DNA from: Linanthus parryae
Taxonomy: Eukaryota; Streptophyta; Magnoliopsida; Ericales; Polemoniaceae
Length of the DNA: 64,000 nt
Reading direction: 5' to 3'
Assembly (NCBI GenBank): GCA_023055425.1
Contig: JALGPY010000003.1
Span: 71,399,491-71,463,490, forward strand
Below are positions 33,601 through 44,976 of the stretch, in pieces (position 1 is the stretch's first letter; each line of letters begins with the position of its first letter). The notes beneath the pieces were generated by a model that saw only the letters and a program-made list of their open reading frames with translations, did not search any database and was not told the origin of the DNA. The position numbers and the translations under genes were made by a program.

Positions 33601-36600
33601 AAGCAGTGTCAATTCCCGAAGACATCTCGAACTGTCACCAAAACAGGAGGAGAATAAGAAACGAGAAACGATTTTCTCGTAAACTAGATACAATACTAGT
33701 ACATCAATATAAAAATTGCAACAGAATTTTGAGCTTTGCTCGAAAGTTGCACAACGACAGTCCAAACTGTCTAAGACATAATTATTATATAATAATGAAA
33801 CAAGATATCAGATCTGTAAATAATCTGCCTGAGTTTCTCCAGACTTCACTTTTAACAAGATGAATAAGGAGTGCTTAAGAAAATTTAGTTCTTAAAATAA
33901 AGAACACAATAAATATTAACTGTAGCATTCAAGTTATAAACTGATGTTAGTAACAAAACTTAAGAAACTTTAATTCATAAAATAAAGAACATAATAAACA
34001 TTAACGGTAGCATTCAAGTTATAAACTGAAGTTACTAACAAATACGTAAGAAACTTTAGTTCATGAAATAAAGAGCATAATAAAATTAATTAGCATTCAA
34101 TTTAAAGTAACTAACTATTAATGACACGCCAACTAGTTTTCAAGAGCAGTAAGTGAAATGGCACAAGCATCTTGAATTCAATTCATAGATGATAGCATTA
34201 TAATTTGAACCATGTGCTAAAGCAACTGAATAACAAGTGATAAACACAGTTTTACAGTTTGGAAAAAGAAACTTAACTTGCTGAAGACTAGGCATAAATT
34301 GCAACAATACTATATGGTTAAGATTATGAGGAAGACAAGACAAACATGATTATAACATGCTTTCTTAGAATTAAAGACAGCAACAGACTATCTAAACGGT
34401 CAAAAAGGTAAACAAAATCAAATAAAATATCCAGGTTAACACCTAAATCTATGAAAGGTTAACCAAAATAGACAGGAGCAAGAAACTAAACAGGCAGTAA
34501 CAAGAGGAACATATAGATTCATAGACGTAGATTAAAGTTCTAAACAAAACAAAACGCTTTAAGATTGTTAGAATATTTAATCTGCTTAAACAATAAGAAC
34601 ATAAAAAATTAAACGATGAACCTGTCACCAAACTTGGCAAACTGAAGAATCGAAGAGGAACGCGTTGACGAACGCTTTCCTTAAAGCGTTTTGCCCCCCG
34701 GTGCTATCGGTTTGAACGGAACAATCGCCTCCCAGGACTCCCCTTGTCGCAATCAACCGGCGTAGCACTTGCCCTTGATTGCCCGGACGGAAAGACTTGA
34801 TGAACAGTACTTGAGAGCAAGAAAGAGATGGAGATTGAGAGTGAGAGAGAAGATCGTTGTGTTGCTTCTTGGATTGAGAACTCATTTCTCAATTTATAGC
34901 ACTAGGGAAGATGGTTCAACTGGGAAAACGTAAGCCCTCTTCATCTTCAATTCACGTACGTCATTCAGTTTCCAGGAGGAAATTAATTATGTACGTTCAC
35001 CTAGGGCTATCAATTTTCAAGGAGAAATTGATTATGTACGTTCACCTAGGGAAATCAATTAGCAGGAGAAGATTAATTGTATGTAATAAAATATAAACAT
35101 CATATTATATCTGGGTCGACCCATGACCCAGACCCACCCAAAGTGGTCCGCGCGTGTGTTCATTATTTTATTCAACACAACTCTTCCCCAAAAATTGCAG
35201 CCTAATGAACGTAATTTCAACACAAATTACACGGACAATTTGCTCATTCACCTGAACAACATTGTACCGTAACACCCTCAATCACCGGGTTATCTCATGA
35301 GCTTAAGTTGAGCTCAAACTTCAACTCGTGAGATTATCCAACACTTAATAATGAAAAAGAGCAAAACTTTTCTCCTCAGAAGATCAAGGAGTTGAGGAAC
35401 CACTCGAGCAAGTTCTTAGTTACTGGCGCATTTCATTCGAGTCCAGGCGGTAACTGGTAATTCCATCACTTTCATAAACTACTCAAGGAACGGTACCATT
35501 TACAGTGCAAGTTCGAAGCTTCTGAAAAGTTCAAAGGTCTCATGGCAGCAGCAGAAATTAATTGGGCATCCCCTTAAGAATCTTCGATCTGATAGGGCTG
35601 CCAGGGATCATATGCTAGACCATGGGATCCTATCTCTACCCAAAGCACCTGGCTGTTGGTAACAACACGTTTTGGAAAGGAAAACTGAACATTGCTTGAA
35701 ATGACAAGAACTATCCAATGCTTAGTTGCTCATTATTGCTTACACGAGTTTAATTATACACAGTAAGAATGGCAATATGTGATTAACCCAATTCATTTAA
35801 CGTCCACTTCAAAGGGACTATAGAGTTGTGGAGATGGAATGGGCGAGAGCTAGTTCGAGACACAATTGCCCATGGGGCGTGCTGAGAAGAAAGAAAGTAT
35901 TTTGCAAATATGTTTCTTTTCATGCCATCCAAATGGAACAACAGAAGATTATTTCTATCATCTGAATTACGAATGATGCTTTTCTCAAGCGGGATTACAG
36001 GCAAATTATCATGTTACGAAAGCAAGTGGTGCCAGAGAAGTTGCAGACAAGAATCAGTTTATTCAACTTGACAATATGGACGAATAGATGCTGAAACCAC
36101 AATTCTGTCCATCAAATTATCTCCATATAATGAGAGGAGGATAAGGCACCCTATTCGTCAAATACACGTGACTTTAGTACCATTAACTAACCAATAAGGA
36201 TGATCATCCCACTCCTAGAGATGACAGGAAAATATTAAGACACATGACTGAATAAATGTTGAAGGCCGTGAATCTTGATATTGAGTCAGTGTACTCAAAC
36301 TCTGCCGTAAACTTGTAGACTCTCAAATAAAGGCCCAAATTATGCAATTGGATCTACAAGAAGGTAGGCCTGATGGGGAAGTACCAACTTTCGAGGAGAA
36401 GTTAGGGGGCGAAGGTTATATCAAATAAGGAAGAAAAAAAAAACAATGGGGGTACGCTGGCCTGGTAAAACAGAACACTTTGATTGGTTGATTATATACG
36501 TAGTCAATTGCAATTATTATTAATCATTCCATGTTTATCTTATCAGCGCACGGAAAGAATCTCGTGTGCAAGAAAAATTACTCATATGTTGAACCACATC

Positions 36601-39309
36601 TCCATATCTCCATTGTAATGAATATTTTCTCCAAACTATAAGGACACTTCTAGATTGTAGCCTTACTCGATTCATCCATATCTTACTTAATTTTTGCTGC
36701 ATATTTCGATTAGGAGATGAGACAGATACATGTTAAGATAAGATCATATACATTTGGTGAAACCAGAGGATACACAAAGCTTTTGAATTGGACACGAGGC
36801 TCAAACAAAGCTTTCATACTCTCTTTTACATTACAAATGCTAGAGGTCCACAGAACATGGAAGGTGGCGATTCACATGGTGGGTGTAAGCATGTTCCGAA
36901 AATTAAGAACTTTTACAATTAATTCTCACGATTCTTAGTTAGGGATGCAGACAAGGTTTGGAGTGATGTAGTGCTCTCTTATCTGTATTGTTTTCTTTTC
37001 TGTACAGTTTTTAACATAGAAGCAGTAGAGGCATCATCCTTCATCTGCAGCGTTTTCATCTTTCTACATTATTTCCAGTGATAGAAACGGTGAAAGAATG
37101 TTCGCCACTTCAATCTAGAAGGAGTTGTTAAGAAAGTACCGGTTCATAACAAAACTCATTGTACCAAAGTATACGATCATGGTGTCATTAGGTGCAACCA
37201 ACAGAGACATTAGGTTTGCTTTATTCCATGAAGTTTGAATGTGGCAAGTAACCAGTGATGTAGCCGCCTTTGTGCCTCATTCGGTCTATTTGGAGAGAAA
37301 GGAGTAGGTCATTTTAAGATTCTGATAAACCATCCAAAAGTTAAATTCCCATTTCCTGAAAAGATTCCGATTATATTGCGAAGGTTACTCATTTTCCAAT
37401 TCCAAATTTTTGCAAAAGCTGACTTCGTGATATTTTCTCATTACGGATTTGTACATCTTCATGATATTTGTAAATGAATTAGTACTTCAAAGAATCAAAG
37501 CAAAATTTTGTTCTATAAATGGTTTTTACCATATTCCACAATTATAAGCATTAAACCACAAAGTAACATCAGAAACGAAGGCCTCCAAATCCAATGCATT
37601 TTATTGAGTATCATTATTGAACTAGAAGAGTCGGGAAAACTTTGGGAAATAAATTAGATGGTTTAGAAAATAACGACTCACCAACTTTTTTAAATTGCCT
37701 CACTCGGTCTTTAATTTGCTGCACTGTCAATGGGGGCTTGTCAGCATTAATTGCTGATATCTCGAAGCATGGGTACCCATCACCACAAATACTGCAAAGA
37801 CAATTATTGACAACATTTTACTTAACATAACAAAGTTGAAGCAATCATAAGAAATTGAAGCAATTTTATATGTGTCCGCCCTGTTTGAGGCCTGTCAATT
37901 TTGAGAATCCAAAAGTGCCTCGTGACCTCATCCATTTGAACTCCCACCGACCATTAGCCCATTTTAGTTGTAACAACCCACTGCTCCATTTTCATTTAAA
38001 TTCTAAAGAAAACTAATTTTCTTACTTGCACACTTTGATTGGGTGCCTCACCTTTAAGTTCTCTTGGCGTCCTTTTTACTTATCACCTTCTGTGGTATAT
38101 GAAAAGTGAAGAAAGGAATAAGAATTTATCTTTAGTCAAATAAGAGAAGGATGACTACCCATACTTAATTAAACTCATGTGTTCACATAGCTGACTGACT
38201 AATAGTACGAATAAAAACAAGAACTACCTAGAGTTTCAAACAATTAATGTATGAGAATGAATCCTCCGACTGCGCAGTAAAACCAAAAGTTCTATCCAAT
38301 CTTACTATCATTCCAAAACACACTGTTCGTTGGAACAAGCAAATTTTTTTAGGAGGGTGAGATATTAGGCGGTTTCATTTCTGCTCAAAATGACGTTTTG
38401 GAGAATCCTGGATCTAGGGTCGCAACTTGACAACCTTACGACTTGACCATGCCTGACCAATTTCAAGGAAATACCATCCATACCATCACTAATACTGAAC
38501 TACATTGAAAAAATGCCCTTTGAAACATGAGCCCCTACAGCAATAAACCTCGACAGAAGTTGAGGTAAGAACATTTCAGTGTCCGCATATGCTACACACG
38601 TGTTGTTTAACGAATGATGATTTACTAAAATGTCACTATTAGTACAAGGCTTCTTTAGCAATATCATTAACAATAAAGTTAGTTTCCCTTGTATAATATT
38701 AAAAAAGATGAGAAAGTACCTCGTAGCAACTTCAAGGAGCTTTAAGTGTCCCTCATGCAAAGGATTAAATGAACCAGGGAGAATTATCTTCCTCTCCGAA
38801 TTAGAATCATAAACCCCTGGAACAGATACAATTCAGAGACCAAGGATAATGAAATTGTTTTGTATTCTGGAAAGAAGATAGAGCCCAGAGGTCAAACTGT
38901 ACCCTTTGGAAAGGCATAGACCTTAAAGCATATCTCTCCCCTAATAAGTTGCTCCAGTTCTTCATCTTCAGTGAAATGCTTTTCAGTTATTTCAGGAACT
39001 TCAGATTGTGTTAGTTCTGAATCAAATGCTGCTGGAATTTGGCAACAATTTCCAATTTCCTGCAACCACAAATTAAATTCCACAAAATAGCACACTTTCG
39101 GTAAAGCATGAAAAGAAGACTACATGATAGATCACGTGAAAATATTTACCATGCATGGAGAGTATCTTCCAGAGAAAGAAAGAACCGAAGCCCAGCGCAA
39201 CCCAGCCCAACACTGGGTCAGAATCCAAGCACAAGACCTTAACATGCTTAAAGTTCCCACACCAACCCAACCTATGGCCCAAAAGTAAGGGTTTCTTAAA
39301 AAAAAAAAG

Positions 39310-39344
<35 letters not shown>

Positions 39345-42300
39345 AAAGAAAGATTGCATGGTTTCTATCAGAAATTCAGAATCTTGCATTTGCTAGTATT
39401 TTTAATACATTGCATATCATTCTAAATAACTGTATAGCACTGAATCTGACCTTGAGATATTTAAAGGAAAGAGGTGTTGGCATGTTCCTGTAAGTTTTGT
39501 TCTTTTCAGCTAATCAAGCATCTTATCCCCTAGAGAAACCATTCTTTTTTTCTTATAAGTTAATTTGCCAGTTCGCATCAGTGTGCAGACGTCTTTCACG
39601 GCTGACATTTTTTTGAGTTATCTTGGAGTTTCGTTCTATGCCACTTTCACTCCACAAGACTTAACTTCCCTCCAAAGCACCTTAAGTCCTTAACTCTATT
39701 AGACAAACCTCCCACCCATACCAACCTTTATTTCCCCAGAAAACAATTTCATTCACTTTTTGCAACAACACAATATAAGCACTGCTAAAGAAATTGTAAT
39801 CATTACCTTTAATCTCACAAATAAGGTGGTTTCTTGAGGAGAGAGTTAAAGGTATGAGCAAAACTAAATACTTAATTTGAAATTGCGAATGGACATCCCT
39901 CTTTCGTAGTTCGTCGCCAGCAATAAGGCATCATCTTAATTCACATTTGAAGTACGAAATGATTTTAATTAAACATTAGGAACACACCTTAAGTAAAAAA
40001 AGACTTGAAACTCTTTCTTCTTGCTCTCGCGTTCGCAAACCCTGAATCAGTTCGTTAGCTAAAAGCTTATATTAGCACTTCAATACTTCACTAACCAACT
40101 CTAAATTCTAAATAAAAAAGAAAAACAAAAAAATGCCATGGATACCTTTGATAATGTAACAGAAGATGCCCAAACACGATTTGATGTTCTTGTGGACAAG
40201 TGAAACCTAACTTGAGACAAATACCAAGACAGAAGCACTAAGTATAACAGAGCTTTGCAGACCAATACTCTTAGAATATAAATTTCGAACCAAAGTAGAA
40301 TATTATTGTCGTGTATGAACAATCTAAGATGAGGCTTATCCTAGTAAGCTAACAAATACAATGCCCACAATTTTGAAGTTGACTTAAGTTCTTTCCAGCA
40401 ATGCTATTGTTCAAACTTAGTCAAATCTGAGGAGTGGTATAGAGGCCTGTTCCACCTTCTGTTTATTCTATCTCTCTAACTGGTTTGAAGAATCCTTGAG
40501 AACTGATCGTCTGCACTTACAAGTACTAGTTTACCCCGTCTTCAATGTTTAAGATCGTTATTTTTGCATATTGGAATAAAATGTACATTAAGTCCCCTTT
40601 TATTGGTTAAACTTATGAAACAGCCTAGTTTAGCTTTGATTTTGACACTTTTTTAGCATACTTAATAGTTTAAAAGATATATTTTTGCCAAGTCATAATG
40701 TGTACATAAATGTCACATAGTGTGTGTGTAACTGTGTATTGTAATTTCCATCTCCCCACCGTTTTGGCGTCTCTCCATTTTCCAACATAGGCATTTTGGC
40801 GTCTCCATTTCTTTTCTTTTTCGTTTATGTGCTACATATCATAGCTGTATCTTACGTGAAAATATGACTAGCTGAAAATAGAGGTACAAGTTTTCTGGAT
40901 TTAGTTTTACATCAAATTTTCTCAATATATATGAGACATTTCCAGGAACTTCAAGCCAATAGAACACTGGAACAACCTGTCCAATTTTGTAATCCAACTA
41001 AGTAATCAGTTTAGGAGCTAATAATTTGTTGCAAGGATATAATCACTAAAAGGTAGTATTGATTGTCCAATCTCAACCAAACTAAAGAAACCGCTGAGTA
41101 AAAGAATACATGTATACCAATGGAAAATAATTCTTGTCGTTCAGCTAAATCATGGATTATCAGCATTGGAACTAAAAGCAATAATAGCGTCCTTCTTTTC
41201 TTGAACACATGGCAAATTGCTTTATGTTCTGGGAAGAACATTGCATATGTTTGAGATGTAATGTATTTTCGGCTTAGTGATAACGTGAACAAGCAGTTTC
41301 ATTACATTAGCTGTTTCGTCCTGATAAACACTTGTAGAACAAACTGAGAGGGAAATAATTTCAATCAATAAGAATACCTGTGATCACCAAGTTTAGGTCG
41401 TGTGGTAGCCAATGAACCAGTAAAACCTACTCCTAGCACTGGGGAACCTATCGGACACATCAGAAAAGTAAATTTTGAGCAAAAAGAGTAAAAGAAGCAT
41501 GAATGTCTGAGTATTCTCTAGAAACAAATGTCTACTGTGTGCAGTTTCCGAAAGTTTGTGCATAAAGAAAATCTTGAGATCACTGGTGGATAACTGGAGG
41601 CTTCGTGACAAAAATCAAGCTAATATATAATTGAGGTTGCAACATGACACCAAAAGATTTTTTTCTCATATAAGACGAGCAAAAATAAAATAATGCAGCG
41701 TAGTGCAGATAATGCAGTCATTTCGCGTACCAAAAAAAAAGTCCAGGTTGAAGGAATCACAAAGTGAAAGTGACAATGAAAATAGGCATGTCCAGTGGCA
41801 GATCCAGGATTTTCAGGTGATGGTGTTGGCTCTCAGGGGGTGGTTTACCAAAAAAAAGTTCTATTCAATGTTGCTTGACATAAGCTTAGTTAGTCAAAGA
41901 ATAATTATATAATGCAACATACTACAAGTGTTATTAAATTATATCCGAAAAAGAATATTTAAAAGTTACTTTTAAAACTTACATAAACAAAAATACTACA
42001 AATTTTTTAAGTAGAAATGCAAGGCTCATTTTCTGCACAAACATTTAAATAAAGGTGGCGAATGGAATAGTGATTGTGAATGTCAGGGTAAAACATTATT
42101 TTCTTAATAAGATTGGTAAGTTTTCTTGATTAAACAAAAAACACAAACCCACTGCACTAAAGGTCCTCAAAGCCGCCCATTTGATCCACGAGTAGCCATC
42201 TTCACAATTTCTTTCAACTAAAATAATTATATGAATTTATAACAATAGGAAGCAAATTTACCGATGGAATGTATTCATCTCAAGCCCAATCAGATCAAAT

Positions 42301-43830
42301 GCACATGCTCTTAACATCTGTTAATATATACAGGTGTCCAGATTGCAAGAAGAATGAGAATTGTATTCAGAATTACAAACTCAATTAAGTTAATCTACTA
42401 AATAGCCCCCTGCACAAACAAACATGGGACTGACAGTCTGAACAGGAGCCTGTTACCAATTTTTGTGGCTTTATTAACTACCAGCACGAATCTAAACCTG
42501 TCAAGGGCAAGCACCTGTGCACGTGACTCACTGACCAATGTACTGTCGACTCATCGTAAAAGCCCACTAAGTAGACAGTTTTAGTTGAATTGGACTTTTG
42601 GCATGTTTCAGTTGGTCACATGAATTTGCGAAAATAATTAGACATCTCATACAAATGCAAGTTGAATGTAGACGTGAACTTCTCAACTCGTCCTAATTCA
42701 CTAGTTGCTTTTCCAGATTAACGAGACATGCTTTTCCGATCTTATAACACTTCTAACCTAAAATGCTTTTTAGTTGGGCCGTCTTTCATATACGACAAAC
42801 CCTAATTTTCCATGGCAAAGGAAGTCATTTTTGAAGCAGTTTACTGCAAAGGTGATAGCTTCAACACCAGCCAACCTTAACCAGCAGCCTATGCAACTTC
42901 AATCACCACATGCTTCCTCAGCTCTCTTGACCAGCAGCCTATGCAACTTCGACTAACCACACTAGAAAGATTTTTGTGGCCGTCAAAAAATCAGACACTC
43001 TCCCCTTCCCGTTATACGGCTTAAATCAACTTTTTACCCAAGTTTACAGCATACAAGCTAACAGACATGTTAAACAGTTTTCTTGGATCATCGTAGCTGG
43101 TTCAAGCATTGGGTTTGATTGTTAATCAAAAGTAACAATCAGAAATTGGCATGGTTTTTCACATCTCAGAAAGAAGCGTGGACAGCATGTAATCCAATCC
43201 AAGCATGATATGGAACTTGTAAGTAGCAACATATGAGGTACTATGGTTCCTAAACAGAAACAATCAATGCCTAAATCTACAGAACCAAGTTCTCAGTACA
43301 GTCACTAAAATGCTAATATAGTTTACAATCTTCATTCTTATCGAACGGAAATATGACAAGTACCTGGTTTGCAGAGTTTGAGGGCACGGTTATAAGCCAA
43401 CAATGCCAAATCATCAGCAGTCCCACGGCTACTGAATTGGGCAGGGACCTGCAAAAATTCGACAACACCCAGAGAAATTTTATCAACCAAACAAATTGTG
43501 AAGCTGGTACAACGCCGAATTAATGAGAAAAAAAAATGAAATGGGTCAACGGAAGAAGTGACCTTTCCGAGCAATTGGATCATGGACATTCTGGAATAAG
43601 GAACTACGGCTTCAAGGACTGTGCTCGAAGCTCCGGGAACTGACATCAGCCAACCTAGCGTCTGATACAAACAAATCGCCATCAGATTATGAAGGGTATG
43701 TGTTTGTTGTAAATTTAGAGAGAGTGAGGGAGAGAGAGACCTGGGATGCTCCACCGGAGAGGTAGAGGACGGTTTGGGTGGGAGAGGAATGGATGGCTTC
43801 CACAAGAGCTCGTATACAAGTGTCCGCCAT
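24670..43830 (-). CDS. Nucleotidylyltransferase-superfamily protein with CinA-like N-terminal half, 12 exons, 385 aa
   Basis: Coding exons in order: 43741-43830, 43563-43661, 43364-43448, 41378-41447, 40146-40206, 39988-40041, 38903-39059, 38720-38816, 37682-37791, 26243-26349, 24884-24994, 24670-24786. All introns are GT-AG, all junctions are in phase, and the 1158 bases give 386 codons with stop. Residues 20-150 resemble CinA/PncC nicotinamide-nucleotide amidase ([35 protein letters not shown]). Residues 215-385 form a nucleotidyltransferase fold: SFNPLHEGH at 221-229 holds the HxGH motif, [13 protein letters not shown] follows, and ISSTEIR at 374-380 is the ISSTxxR motif of NMN adenylyltransferases. 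It matches an uncharacterised conserved plant protein (Arabidopsis At2g01220, from memory). A role in NAD or pyridine-nucleotide metabolism is inferred only. The gene looks functional despite an 11.3-kb intron carrying a retrotransposon. Confidence 0.92.
24995..26242 (-). other. Intron 10 of the nucleotidylyltransferase gene
   Basis: Donor GTAAGG at 26242 and acceptor GTCAG at 24995 are clear. The 1248-bp interior is AT-rich; no exon, element end or RNA gene was seen. Confidence 0.8.
26350..27589 (-). other. Intron 9, exon-10-proximal part
   Basis: AT-rich intron sequence ending at the exon 10 acceptor (CTGCAG|GTAAGACAG). No gene is seen. Small open frames here are not supported by motifs. 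Confidence 0.7.
27590..27964. mobile_element. Probable hAT-type MITE rich in GGTTAACCG motifs
   Basis: The 375-bp block starts TAGAGCTTCACTTTCGG and ends CCGAATGACAGCTCTA, an imperfect terminal inverted repeat. The interior repeats GGTTAACCG, CGGGCCGG and GGTTCGGG motifs, unlike the AT-rich intron around it. The flanking 8-mers GATGAAGC and GATGGCCA match at only four bases, so the TSD is weak and the superfamily is uncertain. Confidence 0.45.
27996..28000. repeat. Target-site duplication CTTAA, left copy
   Basis: CTTAA directly before the left LTR recurs at 35344-35348 directly after the right LTR. Confidence 0.95.
28001..28778 (-). repeat. Second copia 3' LTR
   Basis: It runs TGTTAGAATATTTAATC to GATTATCCAACA. 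It contains two copies of ATTATGTACGTTCACCTAGG (near 28422 and 28467). A minus-strand TATA-like GCTATAAATTG lies at 28325-28335. Confidence 0.95.
28779..28789 (-). other. Second copia polypurine tract
   Basis: The minus strand reads ATGTGGGGGAT directly before the 3' LTR start TGTTGG. Confidence 0.85.
29308..33625 (-). pseudogene. Second copia gag-pol, at least five frame breaks
   Basis: Gag starts at ATG 33625 ([12 protein letters not shown]) with a Ser/Gly-rich N-terminus and shifts near 33165 within a run of seven T. Gag continues 33201-32632, then a shift near 32635. The 30945-32630 block holds the zinc knuckle [14 protein letters not shown], protease [10 protein letters not shown] and integrase ([27 protein letters not shown]). 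A shift near 31010 leads to RT (30058-30876: [19 protein letters not shown]). Two more shifts give RNase H (29666-30061 YSDANW; 29308-29787 [10 protein letters not shown]). All catalytic landmarks are visible, but no complete polyprotein is encoded. Confidence 0.9.
33626..34565 (-). other. Second copia 5' leader
   Basis: This AT-rich 940-bp leader carries a three-unit tandem repeat (separate entry). The bases next to the 5' LTR read ATCTTAAAGCGTTTTG on the minus strand and give no recognisable PBS. Confidence 0.75.
33876..34120. repeat. Three-unit tandem repeat of about 86 bp in the copia leader
   Basis: Units start TAAGAAAATTTAG, TAAGAAACTTTAA and TAAGAAACTTTAG at 33876, 33961 and 34047. 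They share AATAAAGAAC and AGCATTCAAGTTATAAACTG. The third unit is diverged and shortened. Confidence 0.85.
34566..35343 (-). repeat. Second copia 5' LTR
   Basis: It is the partner of 28001-28778, with four visible substitutions. A TATA-like site lies at about 34890-34900 on the minus strand. The CTTAA TSD follows at 35344-35348. Confidence 0.95.
35349..37681 (-). other. Intron 9, exon-9-proximal part
   Basis: Host intron sequence between the copia TSD and the exon 9 donor (GTTG|GTGAGT). It is AT-rich; no exon, RNA gene or element end was recognised. Confidence 0.7.
37792..43363 (-). other. Introns 3 to 8 region of the nucleotidylyltransferase gene
   Basis: Introns longer than 300 bp are 37792-38719, 39060-39987, 40207-41377 and 41448-43363. 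All have GT-AG ends. Intron 6 carries a poly-A insertion. Intron 3 has CCAGCAGCCTATGCAACTTC twice (about 42880 and 42929), and intron 3 near 41796 has CAGTGGCAGATCCAGGATTT, resembling a common plant transposon end. Nothing else was recognised. Confidence 0.7.
39159..39354 (+). mobile_element. SINE-like retroposed fragment with poly-A tail in intron 6
   Basis: About 140 bp of unique sequence ends in an A-rich tract (39297-39350). The block is flanked by TGCATGG at 39152-39158 and 39355-39361, as expected for target-primed retroposition. No Pol III boxes were recognised, so it could be a truncated LINE or SINE, or a processed RNA. Confidence 0.45.
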
Positions 43831-43971
43831 TGCTCTGTCTCGTCTGTTCAACAAGGTCGCACGCACTCTCGATCGCTCTTTCCAGCGCAGTCGTCCTCTG
43901 ATTGAACAGACTATCTGCCTCGAACACCCGTACCTAAAGTTTTAACAACCGGACCGGATATCGAATCGAAC

Positions 43972-44063
<92 letters not shown>

Positions 44064-44180
44064 AAAGACTAGGTATTGCTCGTGTCCGAGGGCACTATCC
44101 CAAATTAGACGGGGATATCTCTTTTTATTTGAACGATTTAACATGTGTTAGTTCAACTGTAATATAGCCGTTGGCCTATG
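43831..44180. promoter_or_regulatory. Putative promoter and 5' UTR of the nucleotidylyltransferase gene, with microsatellite
   Basis: Sequence upstream of the ATG at 43830. No clear TATA box was seen within 140 bp. The ATT microsatellite begins about 145 bp from the ATG. The transcription start cannot be fixed from sequence. Confidence 0.4.
43973..44062. repeat. ATT trinucleotide microsatellite, about 30 units
   Basis: An uninterrupted TTA/ATT array of about 90 bp lies upstream of the host gene start. Confidence 0.95.
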
Positions 44181-44815
44181 GATTGTGTGGAACAATCGCA
44201 ACAACGCGGTTTTCAACGGCCAAACAAGTATCATCATGCAAATGAAGATCAGAAGACTACCTGGAGAGCCAATCGTTACAAGATCAAGAGGAAAGCTCTC
44301 ACTCAGAACCAAGAAATGGTGAAGTCGAACAGCTCGAGGATCCAGATCTGGACAAACCATCAAAGCTTCAATTCGATGGGGTCTGGTCTTACATCCGAAG
44401 GAAGGTCGGCACCGTCATTTGGAATCATCACGGCGAGGTTATTGCAGCGACAGCGTCAAGACTCCGATGGGAAAACAGAGCTAAAGAGGCCGAAGCCTTA
44501 GCCCTTGAGAGAGGAGTCGATCTAGCAATTGAAATGAAGATCAGTGTTCTAGAGATTGAAGGAGATGCAGAGACTTTGATCACCCAAGCCTCAAACAACA
44601 ACCATGAACACCAAGCAGATAGATCGGAGGTGGAAGAGGTGTGTTGCAGAATAAGAGAGAAAGTGAAGAGCTTCAAGAAAGTACGGTGAAAGTGGATTCA
44701 TCGGGACAGCAATAATGCAGCGCACCGGCTCGCACATCGAGGGATAAGCGTTGAAGAGGAATACAGATGGCCTCAAGAAGAAACCGTGTGGTTTCTAGAC
44801 AACTCTAGCATTTAG
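44181..44815 (+). pseudogene. LINE 3'-end fragment with RNase H-like domain
   Basis: The sequence starts with IVWNNRNNAVFNG, like the segment just after the zinc-binding region of plant LINE reverse transcriptases. It continues into an RNase H domain (KLQFDGVW, TVIWNHHGEVIAATASRL, AEALALERGVDLA, WIHRDSNNAAHRLAHRGI) and ends at TAG 44813-44815. An in-frame TGA lies at 44687-44689, and the upstream part lies in a different frame. A short A-run follows near 44844. The 5' parts of the LINE are missing, as expected for 5' truncation. Confidence 0.7.
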
Positions 44816-44971
44816 TTGTTTGGTTTTATCAGTTTCATTTCTCAAAAAATATATATATAGCCGTTGAACACGGCACATACGTTAATTTTTGTCTGGCACC
44901 ACAAATGATTAGACAAATATGTACGCTAAATTATAGCATTTAAGGAGATGAATATACTTCATCATGCTAGT
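44816..44971. other. AT-rich spacer between LINE fragment and solo LTR
   Basis: Short spacer with an AAAAAATATATATATAG tract near 44844, possibly the remnant LINE tail. Nothing else was seen. Confidence 0.5.
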
Positions 44972-44976
44972 AATGT

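Larger units (their letters stand above)
28001..35343 (-). mobile_element. Ty1/copia element inside intron 9, frameshifted, no visible PBS
   Basis: This 7343-bp element has 778-bp LTRs (28001-28778 and 34566-35343), TSD CTTAA, a polypurine tract (28779-28789) and gag-pol remnants on the minus strand, the same strand as the host gene. The LTRs differ at four positions by eye (about 0.5%). Yet the coding region has several frameshifts, and no TGG-starting PBS follows the 5' LTR. It is therefore non-autonomous as read. Confidence 0.93.

Noticed and set aside
39132..39493. Lys- or Phe-rich frames around 39300
   Set aside because: They are translations of the poly-A tract.
41796..41930. CAGTGGCAGATCCAGGATTT resembling a common plant transposon end
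   Set aside because: No matching inverted end or TSD was found, so it is only mentioned within the intron entry.
43338..43805. Continuous 155-codon minus-strand frame
   Set aside because: It reads through introns 1 and 2 of the nucleotidylyltransferase gene; conserved exons with GT-AG ends explain the coding signal better.
43911..44144. Poly-Asn frame
   Set aside because: It is the translated ATT microsatellite.
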